64,000 bases of DNA from Verrucomicrobiota bacterium (GTDB lineage Bacteria > Verrucomicrobiota > Verrucomicrobiia > Verrucomicrobiales > DEV007), in the NCBI GenBank assembly GCA_020630975.1, contig JAHDID010000030.1, positions 1 to 64,000 on the forward strand, in the 5' to 3' direction. Below are positions 39,610 to 47,468 of the stretch, piece after piece. Position 1 is the stretch's first letter, and each line of letters starts with the position of its first letter. Both the position numbers and the translations under genes were made by a program. Below the pieces are notes generated by a model. That model ran no database searches, was not told the origin of the DNA, and was given only the letters and a program-made list of their open reading frames with translations.

Positions 39610-40623
39610 ATGTCACCTTCTGCCAAAAGTCAGCTCTTTCGCAACCTCTCGAAATACGTCCAGACCGGTATGGGGCTGGAAAAAGCCTGCGACTCGCTGC
39701 TCACGCACGATCGCATCTCCGGCACCGAGAGACGCATCTACCAGTCCATCTCCCACGGGATCTCCCACGGCCAATCGATAGCCGACGCCATGGTGAACTC
39801 GGCCGAACTGGACGAGATCGATTACCAGATGCTGGAGGCGGCAGAAAAAGGCGGGCGCCTCGATCTGGGGCTGAACCATCTATCCGCCTACTACCAGCGC
39901 CTGGAACGCACTCGCAAACGCATCCGCAAAGGCCTGACCTATCCGGTGGTGCTGTTTCACCTGGCTCTGATCATCACGACTCTAGTCACAGCTGTGTTTT
40001 CGCGCTTTACCCTGGAAGGCCCGACGGAGTCTTTTCTTTCTGCTGTTTTGAAAGCAGCCGTGTGGCCTGTGCTGTTTTACGTGGTCGTAGTGGTGGTAGT
40101 GGTTGTCCTGTTTCGGATGAGCAAGATCGCTCGCCATCTACCGGGACCCGATCGACTGCTGGGTATGATCCCTATCCTCGGCAAAGCACGCCGCTATGCG
40201 GCGCTGGAGCGTTTCACCAGTGTGTTTGAGATCTTCCTGCTGGCGGGTCTGAAGATGGATGGCGCCTTTCAAGGTGGGGGAAATGCCTCAAACAGCGGCT
40301 TGATCAAACACGCCGCGGCTAAAGGCGCGAAGAGTGCCGCTGCCGGAGAGCTGATCTCTGGGACCTTTATGAAGGAGAAAGCCGCTTTTCCCACCGACTT
40401 TGCCATGGGAGTCGCCACTGCCGAGCAGACGGGCACGCTGGATGTGGAGATGAGCCGCTGGCGGCAGATCTACTCGGACTCGGTGGCCGATGCCATGGAC
40501 CAGCTAGCCGAGTGGACCCCTAAGATCGTCTACTATTTCACGGTCTTTCTAGTGGCTGCGATGATCATCCGGGCTGCGCTCTCATACATGACCATGGTGA
40601 ATGGATTGATGAATTCTTTCTAA
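39610..40623 (+). CDS. type II secretion system F-like inner-membrane protein
   Basis: The 337-residue protein has the two-domain T2SSF layout: an N-terminal cytoplasmic helical domain (MSPSAKSQLFRNLSKYVQTG.., EIDYQMLEAAEKGGRLDLGL), a membrane helix around residues 120-142, a second very hydrophobic Val-rich helix, a repeat of the cytoplasmic domain and a terminal membrane helix. GspF/PilC proteins form the platform of type II secretion and type IV pili. The frame is open to GTGs at 39520-39526; the ATG at 39610 matches the usual family N-terminus. No GspE ATPase or secretin gene is nearby, so it is an isolated copy next to a pilin-like fusion. Confidence 0.8.
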   Translation: MSPSAKSQLFRNLSKYVQTGMGLEKACDSLLTHDRISGTERRIYQSISHGISHGQSIADAMVNSAELDEIDYQMLEAAEKGGRLDLGLNHLSAYYQRLERTRKRIRKGLTYPVVLFHLALIITTLVTAVFSRFTLEGPTESFLSAVLKAAVWPVLFYVVVVVVVVVLFRMSKIARHLPGPDRLLGMIPILGKARRYAALERFTSVFEIFLLAGLKMDGAFQGGGNASNSGLIKHAAAKGAKSAAAGELISGTFMKEKAAFPTDFAMGVATAEQTGTLDVEMSRWRQIYSDSVADAMDQLAEWTPKIVYYFTVFLVAAMIIRAALSYMTMVNGLMNSF

Positions 40624-40689
40624 AATTTTATATTTATTATAATTTTTATAGATTTAACAGCTTAGTTGGGTTTTATTTACAGCCTGACT

Positions 40690-41985
40690 ATGGATCTGGG
40701 ATCTGACACGACACACAGAGATTTAGCTACCGCCGCCAAACTGATCTTCGCAAGAAACGGATACTCCCTCGCCGAGGCTGCTGCCGAGGTGTGCGATTTT
40801 TGCGTCTACCGCCCCCAGAAGCCGATGGCAGGCGTGACATGTCTATTTCAAGGAGCAGGCGTCTCGACGATGGACGCTATGGAAGCCATCAAAGCCGCCG
40901 CTGCAGGCGGTCTGACCGAGCTGTACCTCATCACGCAGAGTACCTTTCAGCCCGGTGTGCAGCAGGTGATCAATGCCACACACACGGGGCCACACGTGAC
41001 ATTGGTCGACATCGACGACTTGCAAGAAGCACTTAGCTTTGTACCACGACTGTTGACGAGGCTAGGCATCGTGCCAGCAGCGAGCACTCAGCTATCACCT
41101 GCCCTATCCGATCAGCCAGTAGCCGCACAGATAGCCCGAAAGCCATGGGCCCTGCCGGTAGCCCTAGCAGCTGTGCTATGTCTGATGGCCTCTAGCGCTA
41201 TCATCACCGCTGTATCGATGTCGCGTGGTAGCGATATCGAAGCCACGGTCGTGAGCCAGGAGACTCGCGATCGCAAAAATGCGCAGACCATCGCCTCCGT
41301 CTACGGAGCTGCCAAAGCCGCCGGTCTAGATTTCGCAGCAGCTGATCGACCATTGAGTGATGTGGTGCATGCGATCACCGAGGGCGACCGTGTCTCGGCA
41401 GCCGGCCCGATGAAAGGCGTCACTTTTCGCGCACACGGCATCGACAAAGGGCAAGCCTCGGCAGCCGCTCGCTACCTAGAGCTCAGCGAGACAGGCGATC
41501 TCTTCTACGTCGACAAGTCGGAAGACCAACCAGCTACCGAGGCATCACCCGCCGAAACTCTATCGACTCCATCTACCCAGCAGCAGAGCGAAAGCCTTGG
41601 CAGCGCCGTCCAGCCCGATGCTGATACCCTGCCTATCGAGCTACCTCGCGAGCTGATCTACAGTCTCACCGAGACCGAGGCAGAAAACATCACCTCCCTG
41701 CTGAACCAAGCCAAGGAGCGTGAGAATATCGACTTTCTCCAGATGGCCAGTGGCGACAAAGATCGCGCTGTAGAGATGTTGCTTTCGAACATGAAGTCGA
41801 TCCGAGTCGAGGATGGCTCTTCTGCCAAGCAGCAGAAGTCTATCGAATCGGTCGAGCCTTTCCTACCGATGATCGTAGCCTTTATCACCGTAGATGGCGG
41901 CAAGTTCCAAGTCGAAGCCAGCGACGAGGCTCTGGCACGAGGCTACCGCCTGTATCGCGAAAAATTGGCTGCTCAGGCAGACTGA
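40690..41985 (+). CDS. membrane protein with Mrr-like N-terminal and pilin-like C-terminal regions
   Basis: The protein has about 431 residues. Residues 1-125 resemble an Mrr-type restriction-endonuclease fold (ATAAKLIFARNGYSL.., TELYLITQSTFQPGVQQVIN, VTLVDIDDLQEAL). The usual Q/E-x-K catalytic strand reads VTCLFQG without the Lys, so it is probably inactive. A membrane helix follows (WALPVALAAVLCLMASSAIITA), then a segment like the globular part of verrucomicrobial pseudopilins (DRKNAQTIASVYGAAKAAGLDF..MKGVTFRAHG). A long, charged C-terminus follows. Both assignments come from memory of the families. A TTG at 40666 could add 8 residues. It lies 66 bp after the T2SS-F gene, and its stop overlaps the next start by 1 bp. 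Confidence 0.65.
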   Translation: MDLGSDTTHRDLATAAKLIFARNGYSLAEAAAEVCDFCVYRPQKPMAGVTCLFQGAGVSTMDAMEAIKAAAAGGLTELYLITQSTFQPGVQQVINATHTGPHVTLVDIDDLQEALSFVPRLLTRLGIVPAASTQLSPALSDQPVAAQIARKPWALPVALAAVLCLMASSAIITAVSMSRGSDIEATVVSQETRDRKNAQTIASVYGAAKAAGLDFAAADRPLSDVVHAITEGDRVSAAGPMKGVTFRAHGIDKGQASAAARYLELSETGDLFYVDKSEDQPATEASPAETLSTPSTQQQSESLGSAVQPDADTLPIELPRELIYSLTETEAENITSLLNQAKERENIDFLQMASGDKDRAVEMLLSNMKSIRVEDGSSAKQQKSIESVEPFLPMIVAFITVDGGKFQVEASDEALARGYRLYREKLAAQAD

Positions 41986-43823
41986 TGGACTTCTTTGCCA
42001 ATCAAGAGTCGAGTCGCAAGGCTACCCGAAATCTGACAACCCTTTATGTCATCGCCACCGCTGCTACAGCGGTGGGTTTTGGTGCTGTATGTGGAAAAAC
42101 CAGTCAATGGTTTGGTTGCCCTATTCATCAAGAGATCGGGCTATTGAGCGCAGCGGCCGTCCTGATCACGATCCTGAGCGCTACCATCCACAAGGCGCTA
42201 CAATGGAAGAAACGCGGTGGCGAAGCTCTGGCCAGCGAAATCGGCGGCAAACGACTGGTAGGAACACAGACCGATACCAATATCCTTAAACTTCTCAACA
42301 CGGTAGAAGAGATGGCCATCTCTTCGGGTATACCGGCCCCCGTCGTTTATCTCCTCGAGAATGAAAGTTGTATCAATTCCTTCGTGGTCGGCCAAGAGCC
42401 GAGCGATGCCATATTGTATGTGACCCGCGGAGCGATCGATGACTTATCTCGAGATGAACTACAGGGTATGGTAGCTCACGAGTATGGTCACATAGCCAAC
42501 GGCGATTTAGCGATCACAGCTCGAGTGATCTCTTTGGTACACGGTTACCTAGCCATACCTCATCTTTTGATAAAGATCATCTGCCCGAAAACTTCCAGTT
42601 CCGGCACCCGCGACACCCACGGTTGTAATTGCTTACCACTGATTTTGTTTTCGGGGGTATTCCTCGTCAGCGGGGCAGGTCTGATAGCGGTAATCTTGAT
42701 CTCCTCTCTGATCACACGGCAGCGAGACTACCTAGCCGATGCCTCTGCTATCCAGTTCACCCGCCATCCACTGGGATTGGCGAGCACGCTGAAGAAAATA
42801 TCTACCCAAGAGAAATCTGATATCGAGCAAGATCTGCCTTTTGGCTGCACCATGTTTGTATTTGGGGCGGAGACAGATTGCGTCGTGAAGTCGCATCTCT
42901 CCCCCGAGGAGCGTCTCCAAAAGGTATATCCCGAGTGGGTTAGCGATCTGGCTCCAGAGCGCACGGTTGCCAGTCAGTCATCAGCCCCAGCCGCCCAAAC
43001 CACGCCGCCGCCACTACCACAGACAGGTCACGCACCTCCACTAGAGATGCCAGCCCCTACCATCGCGACTCATCATGGGCTACCCCCTGTCTGGATCGAA
43101 GCGACGCGTGATACAGTCAATGCCGGCACATTGATATTAGCGCTATTGCTCTCGACCGACGAGAAATGGACCGAAGCGCAGATGGCAGAAATCAGCCGCA
43201 TAGATCCCAGCATGCCAGATCGCGTCAGCGAGGTGGCTACTGCCATCGCGTCGCTCCCATCCGCGTCCAAGCTAGCCCTGGCCAATCTCTCCATCCCTGC
43301 CCTGCGCGAGATCGGCAAGGACGATTACATCCGATTCCGCAGCCTCGCGGAGAGACTAATCGCTAGCGATGGTAGGGTCGACCTGTTCGAATTAGCCGTG
43401 AGCAAAATCTTTACCCACAGCCTAGACGGCTACTACAAAACAGGAGCCTCAAAGTCGATCAAGTACCACCGGGTCGATCAAATAAAACAGGAGGCCTCAC
43501 TACTGATCAGCCTGCTGGCCTCCCGCACCGCTGGGGGCACACTAGAGGTAGATACCTCTCTATTCTCCACAGGAGACAGCCATTTTCAGCAGCTGTGCCA
43601 CGGCGAGCTAGTCTCTATGCCTGTGCATGAGACGACCACCCAAGACATCAGTGACGCTATCGATAAGATCGAGCTGGCCTCACCCAAGCTAAAGAGCGCC
43701 ATCTTTGCCTCTTGCCAGAAGACCCTGCAGGCAGACCCGCAATCACACAATAACAAAGCCGAGCTGATCTATGCACTAGCTGGTGCTATCGATTGTCCGA
43801 TAGCGCTGGGCTTGGCTGGGTAG
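41985..43823 (+). CDS. M48-family (HtpX-like) membrane zinc metallopeptidase with TerB-like C-terminus
   Basis: The 612-residue protein has two N-terminal membrane helices, a peptidase domain with the HEYGH zinc motif (H165-H169), two more membrane helices (residues 215-250) and an RQRDYLADASAIQFTRHP segment. In most M48 enzymes the third zinc ligand is the Glu of an R-E-x-x-A-D motif; here the residue is Asp, a conservative but notable change. After a Pro-rich linker, residues 360-600 resemble the TerB-like extension (LIASDGRVDLFELAVSKIF) seen in long M48 proteins. Membrane protein quality control is the likely role. It overlaps the preceding gene by 1 bp (TGATG), which suggests coupled translation. 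Confidence 0.85.
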   Translation: MDFFANQESSRKATRNLTTLYVIATAATAVGFGAVCGKTSQWFGCPIHQEIGLLSAAAVLITILSATIHKALQWKKRGGEALASEIGGKRLVGTQTDTNILKLLNTVEEMAISSGIPAPVVYLLENESCINSFVVGQEPSDAILYVTRGAIDDLSRDELQGMVAHEYGHIANGDLAITARVISLVHGYLAIPHLLIKIICPKTSSSGTRDTHGCNCLPLILFSGVFLVSGAGLIAVILISSLITRQRDYLADASAIQFTRHPLGLASTLKKISTQEKSDIEQDLPFGCTMFVFGAETDCVVKSHLSPEERLQKVYPEWVSDLAPERTVASQSSAPAAQTTPPPLPQTGHAPPLEMPAPTIATHHGLPPVWIEATRDTVNAGTLILALLLSTDEKWTEAQMAEISRIDPSMPDRVSEVATAIASLPSASKLALANLSIPALREIGKDDYIRFRSLAERLIASDGRVDLFELAVSKIFTHSLDGYYKTGASKSIKYHRVDQIKQEASLLISLLASRTAGGTLEVDTSLFSTGDSHFQQLCHGELVSMPVHETTTQDISDAIDKIELASPKLKSAIFASCQKTLQADPQSHNNKAELIYALAGAIDCPIALGLAG

Positions 43824-43832
43824 CCCCTGGCT

Positions 43833-44903
43833 CTAGTGTCTGAGCGTCATCGACATGAGTAGGCTCACCACCTGCTCGATATCGTGCCGGGTCTTCAGTT
43901 CGCTGATGTGAGCTTTCTTCAGCACGATGGGCAGCAGTGGCCCCATCAGCTTTTTGAAAGATGCGATCTCGTAGGCTAGCGAGTGATCCTCGCCATTGGC
44001 AGATCCCTCTAGTGATAGCTTATCGATCGTCTCCAGCAGCTGCAGCGATAGCTGGGCGATACTGGCGGACTTGGTGTAGTTGAGCCGATCAGGTGTGTCA
44101 GTGGGCTGGTGGTAGTGCGCCCACATGCCACAGGAGCAAAAGAGGTAGGGCACCCCATTTTCACGAAACACACCATGATCGCTCATATCGCCGACGTAGC
44201 GATTCAGCGTGGCACCGATCTTGATGCCCTTCGGCGCGTCGCTCTGTGCGAGAGTGGTCGACAGCTGTGGATGACTCTCTGCTCCCATGATGAATAGCGC
44301 CTCTTTGAGAAACGACACCGAGACATCCTGATTGCCCAGCGGTAGCGAGACATCGTGCCCGATCAGATCGTGGATCAGGGCAAAGTGCACACCCCGCTCG
44401 TCGAGCTGCTCGTGGTAGAAGCGGCGGCTACCCATATTGGGGCCGCAGAAAAAGGGCGGCTCCTCAGCGTCGAATATGGCGATGATCACATCTCGATCCA
44501 GCGGCTCTTCGGCCTCCCCCAGCACACGGGCTACCTCCAGACACACGGCCACTGCCACGCCATTGTCATCGGCACAGGGCGCGCAGATCACGCTATCGTA
44601 GTGGGCACCGATCAGCAGCGGGCTCAGGCTGGAGTCTTTGCCCGGCACCACGCCAGCGAAGTTGATGAACGAAAGCCCGCCACCCTCATACGGGAGATCA
44701 TAGCTATCACCTCGGTAGGGCACACAGCCCACCTCCTGCAGACGCCTGCGGACGAAATCCTCCGCTGTACGATGTCCCACTGTGTTGACCTTTCGCCCCT
44801 CAGGCAGGCACAGATCATAGGTGTCTCTTTTGATGTTTGCGGTCTGAATGTTGTTTTTCGGATTCCCATCCGAGCGAAGCAGATTTAGAGTCTTTGCAAT
44901 CAT
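43833..44903 (-). CDS. M28-family zinc aminopeptidase
   Basis: The 356-residue peptidase is of the M28 type with a two-zinc site. Visible ligands and catalytic residues are the His and Asp of GAHYDSV, the Asp of CADDNGVAVAV, the Glu pair of FDAEEPPF, the Asp of HDLIGHD and the late His in HYHQPTDTPD. No clear signal peptide is present with the ATG at 44903 (MIAKTLNLLRS); a start at 44960 would overlap the divergent regulator gene, so it is less likely. Substrates are probably peptides. It is divergent from a MerR-like regulator, with TTGCAA-type repeats between them. Confidence 0.85.
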   Translation of the reverse strand: MIAKTLNLLRSDGNPKNNIQTANIKRDTYDLCLPEGRKVNTVGHRTAEDFVRRRLQEVGCVPYRGDSYDLPYEGGGLSFINFAGVVPGKDSSLSPLLIGAHYDSVICAPCADDNGVAVAVCLEVARVLGEAEEPLDRDVIIAIFDAEEPPFFCGPNMGSRRFYHEQLDERGVHFALIHDLIGHDVSLPLGNQDVSVSFLKEALFIMGAESHPQLSTTLAQSDAPKGIKIGATLNRYVGDMSDHGVFRENGVPYLFCSCGMWAHYHQPTDTPDRLNYTKSASIAQLSLQLLETIDKLSLEGSANGEDHSLAYEIASFKKLMGPLLPIVLKKAHISELKTRHDIEQVVSLLMSMTLRH

Positions 44904-44941
44904 AACGCTTTTTATTGTAACGATTGCAATGTAATTTGCAA
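44894..44941. promoter_or_regulatory. candidate operator between the M28 peptidase and MerR-like genes
   Basis: TTGCAATC (44894-44901) and GATTGCAA (44922-44929) form an 8-bp inverted repeat, and TGCAA-N6-TTGCA occurs at 44925-44940. The left half lies inside the first codons of the peptidase gene. The half-sites resemble those at 58065 and 58115. Confidence 0.4.
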
Positions 44942-44952
44942 CAATATTTCTG

Positions 44953-45540
44953 ATGTCCACTGATAACCAACCCTTTAGACTCCCCGAGTCGGCCCTGGAG
45001 GAGCTCGAAATCGTCGAGAACTACGAGTGGGGCGAGGGCGTCACGCTGACGGCGCTGCTCGACTGGATCAAGCTGGTCGAGGACAAGTACCGGCCTCTAC
45101 AAGTCGACTCCCGCTCCAGCGCCAACTTCACCGAGCGCTCCTTTCGCCACTACCAGACCATGGGCTGCATCGATCCACCCGATCGTATCGGCAAACGAGC
45201 CATGTACGGCTATCGCCAATACCTGCAGGCCCTAGTCATCCGCAAGCTGCTCTGGGAGCGCATCCCCTCCGACAAGATCGCCAACCAGATGGCCGGCCGA
45301 TCGAACCAAGAGTACAAGCAGATCCTCTTCCGCGGCGTCGACATCGTCGACGAATCCGGCAGCATCATCGCCACAGAGGCAATCGCCCGGCCAGTCCAGG
45401 CACCTCGGTCAGGTGTGTGGACCCGCCATGTGATCGATAGTGGTATCGAGCTGCATCTCGGCACAGATCGAGAGAAGATGACTGCGGCTGAGATCAAGCA
45501 AGTTCTGGGCGAAGTGGAGCGCTGTTTGAAGGGCGGATAG
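44953..45540 (+). CDS. MerR-like transcriptional regulator
   Basis: The 195-residue protein has a central MerR-type winged helix-turn-helix at about residues 50-115 (FTERSFRHYQTMGCIDPP, then RAMYGYRQYLQALVIRKLL). It has an N-terminal extension rich in acidic residues and a C-terminal region ending in a helix (AEIKQVLGEVERCL). No metal-binding Cys pair is seen at the C-terminus, so the ligand is unknown. It is divergently oriented from the M28 peptidase gene, whose expression it may control. Confidence 0.75.
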   Translation: MSTDNQPFRLPESALEELEIVENYEWGEGVTLTALLDWIKLVEDKYRPLQVDSRSSANFTERSFRHYQTMGCIDPPDRIGKRAMYGYRQYLQALVIRKLLWERIPSDKIANQMAGRSNQEYKQILFRGVDIVDESGSIIATEAIARPVQAPRSGVWTRHVIDSGIELHLGTDREKMTAAEIKQVLGEVERCLKGG

Positions 45541-45623
45541 ATGGGTCGTGTGATTCATACCTCCTATATCCCATAAAATTTCCTAGCGTGTGGGTGAATA
45601 TAATTGTTAGACTTCACCTGGTT

Positions 45624-46193
45624 ATGAATGACGAAGAAACCGAAGACTACTTTACATCAAGACAAGTAGCATTAGAGGAAATATTTGGTCCTATGGATGA
45701 TACGGTGAAGCATGCTCTCATTCCGTTTGACTTTGGTCAGGAAATGGGAGGAGGGCCACATCTATATTTATATTCCAATCATATTAGTGGTACTATTTGT
45801 ACAACCGCAGGAATGATCGGAACCCCACAAAAACAAAGTGACGCGGGGAATTTCGAATTAATGATGGCATTCCCCCCTGGATGTGAAACAAAGTTTGGCG
45901 AAAATCTTATTTTTCAGATGGCATATTATCCTCAGGAAGCCTCTCTGAATTCAGGGCAAACAATGGGGTTGCCCCCACAAATGACTGAGGGCACTAATAT
46001 TGATTCTATTATTTTCGATTGCTACCGTCGCTTTAAGGTAGGAAATATTGAGGCGGGTTTGATGTTAGTGGTAGGTATATCAAAGGCGGAGCTTGAATTC
46101 AAGATGGAGCACTCGGGGAGCGCTTTGATACAGCTTTTGAAAGATAATGGAGTCTATCCTTATACTGATCTAAATCGTCAGTCGCTTATCTGA
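45624..46193 (+). CDS. suppressor-of-fused (SUFU) domain protein, candidate immunity protein
   Basis: The 189-residue protein is a bacterial SUFU-domain protein (HALIPFDFGQEMGGGPHLYLYSNH, FELMMAFPPG, GISKAELEFKM, LIQLLKDNGVYPYTDLNR). In bacteria this family is known chiefly as immunity proteins of polymorphic toxin systems (Zhang/Iyer/Aravind classification). No toxin gene is adjacent. The DNA is visibly more AT-rich than the preceding regulator gene. The frame is open to a GTG at 45588; the ATG at 45624 is preferred. It heads a cluster of three immunity-like genes. Confidence 0.75.
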   Translation: MNDEETEDYFTSRQVALEEIFGPMDDTVKHALIPFDFGQEMGGGPHLYLYSNHISGTICTTAGMIGTPQKQSDAGNFELMMAFPPGCETKFGENLIFQMAYYPQEASLNSGQTMGLPPQMTEGTNIDSIIFDCYRRFKVGNIEAGLMLVVGISKAELEFKMEHSGSALIQLLKDNGVYPYTDLNRQSLI

Positions 46194-46362
46194 TCGGGAA
46201 GGATTGTCGTAACACCAAAGTCTGATTAACAAGACGTAAGTAAAATTAATCGAATGCGACCGTTTTATATGTATATGAAAATTCCCATTCTCGATATCCT
46301 GCCTTCCATTCAGTAATCATGAGGAGATGTGTTTAGGTTCTTCAAATCATATTCTCAAGAAG

Positions 46363-46800
46363 ATGCGATTTAACAACAAGCCTCAGCCAGCGAAACCCGA
46401 AGATCTCAAAAAGTGGGAAGAGTATTTTGGTGTTGTAATGCCAACTCAACTTCGGAAATTGCTGGTGAAAACAGATGGTCCTATTCTGTATCGAGATGAC
46501 ACTCAGAAGGAATTGCAATTTTTGGGAGCTGCCGATTCTATTGACTCTTATGAGGCATATGGTTTCGATAGGTATCTACCGGATTGTATTCCTGTTTCGC
46601 TAGATGGCGGTGGCATTTTTGCTGTTTATCGAGTTCGAGAGAACTCTGTTTCTGGTATTTGGGCGGTATCGGCCGGAGCTTTGGACTGGAACGAAGCTAC
46701 CTATCTATGTAACGATCTTCACGCTCTTATCGAGTTAGAATATTCGATCGATTCCCACATCAATAAACAAGATTCACCTGCTAAAACTGACAATCTATAA
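46363..46800 (+). CDS. SMI1/KNR4 (SUKH) family protein, candidate immunity protein
   Basis: The 145-residue protein fits the SUKH superfamily: EDLKKWEEYFGVVMPTQLRKLL near the N-terminus, an ILYRDDTQKELQFLG strand and GGGIFAVYRV. These proteins neutralise diverse nuclease toxins in contact-dependent and polymorphic toxin systems. An ATG at 46327 immediately follows a GAGGAG but with no spacing; the ATG at 46363 (MRFNNKPQ) is preferred, though either is possible. Its stop overlaps the start of the next gene (TAATG). Confidence 0.75.
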   Translation: MRFNNKPQPAKPEDLKKWEEYFGVVMPTQLRKLLVKTDGPILYRDDTQKELQFLGAADSIDSYEAYGFDRYLPDCIPVSLDGGGIFAVYRVRENSVSGIWAVSAGALDWNEATYLCNDLHALIELEYSIDSHINKQDSPAKTDNL

Positions 46801-47234
46801 TGACAGGATCTACTCTTTACCTCGATCGTCTTGACTCAGAAGAAATTCACTCGTCGCTCAAATCAAAGGCATGGGTTTTCTCCACCGATGATTGGGAGAC
46901 GGCTGAGATTGAAGGCAACGAGTTTGATTTCTCATTTTTCATTCATCTGCGAGATGGAATTTATGGGCCCAAGGAGCGAGATATTCTATACAAGGTAGGA
47001 AAAAGTCTACAGTGGATGGATAACTTAATTGTTTCATCGTGCATAGAAGAGATGAAGAGAACCAAGCTTGATAAGGTTAATTTTGAAAACCAGCTCTCTG
47101 TTGTGGAGATTTCTCAGAATCAGTTAGTAACTCTTTCCTATGTCGGTGCGGTAGTAAATACGGAGTGGGAAGAACAATTCTCTCTAGATGAAGGCGGAAA
47201 TTGGAAGCACTTGGGGAACCCGCACAGAAACTGA
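46800..47234 (+). CDS. unknown small protein in the immunity-like cluster
   Basis: The 144-residue, acidic, soluble protein (SSLKSKAWVFSTDDWETAEI, LRDGIYGPKERDILYKVGKSL, TLSYVGAVVNTEWEEQFSL) is not from a family I recognise. The overlap with the SMI1/KNR4 gene (TAATG) suggests translational coupling and a related immunity role. AT-rich composition matches the two preceding genes. Confidence 0.65.
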   Translation: MTGSTLYLDRLDSEEIHSSLKSKAWVFSTDDWETAEIEGNEFDFSFFIHLRDGIYGPKERDILYKVGKSLQWMDNLIVSSCIEEMKRTKLDKVNFENQLSVVEISQNQLVTLSYVGAVVNTEWEEQFSLDEGGNWKHLGNPHRN

Positions 47235-47427
47235 TATTTCCTAGAGACGCTACCTGAGCCGGTAGGTTGGATTTCCCAAGGAAACGGAATGGTGCTCAAT
47301 TTAATGCCCCAAACTGGCCGCTCAGCCTGCCGGGCGACGAGACGTACGCCCCTCCTTGAATGCTCAGCACTGTTGAAACCTATACCGCATTTAGGTGACT
47401 CCCGCGCTTTACCTCAACTCTGCGGAT

Positions 47428-47463
47428 TGTACCCTATTGAATAAAAATTGTACCCTATTGAAT
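47428..47463 (+). repeat. paired 15-bp direct repeat, 21-bp period (copy C)
   Basis: TGTACCCTATTGAAT occurs at 47428 and again at 47449. The second copy ends 5 bp before the stop codon of the leftward helicase gene, between two convergent genes. The rest of the 47235-47427 interval shows nothing recognisable. Confidence 0.75.
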
Positions 47464-47468
47464 TCACC

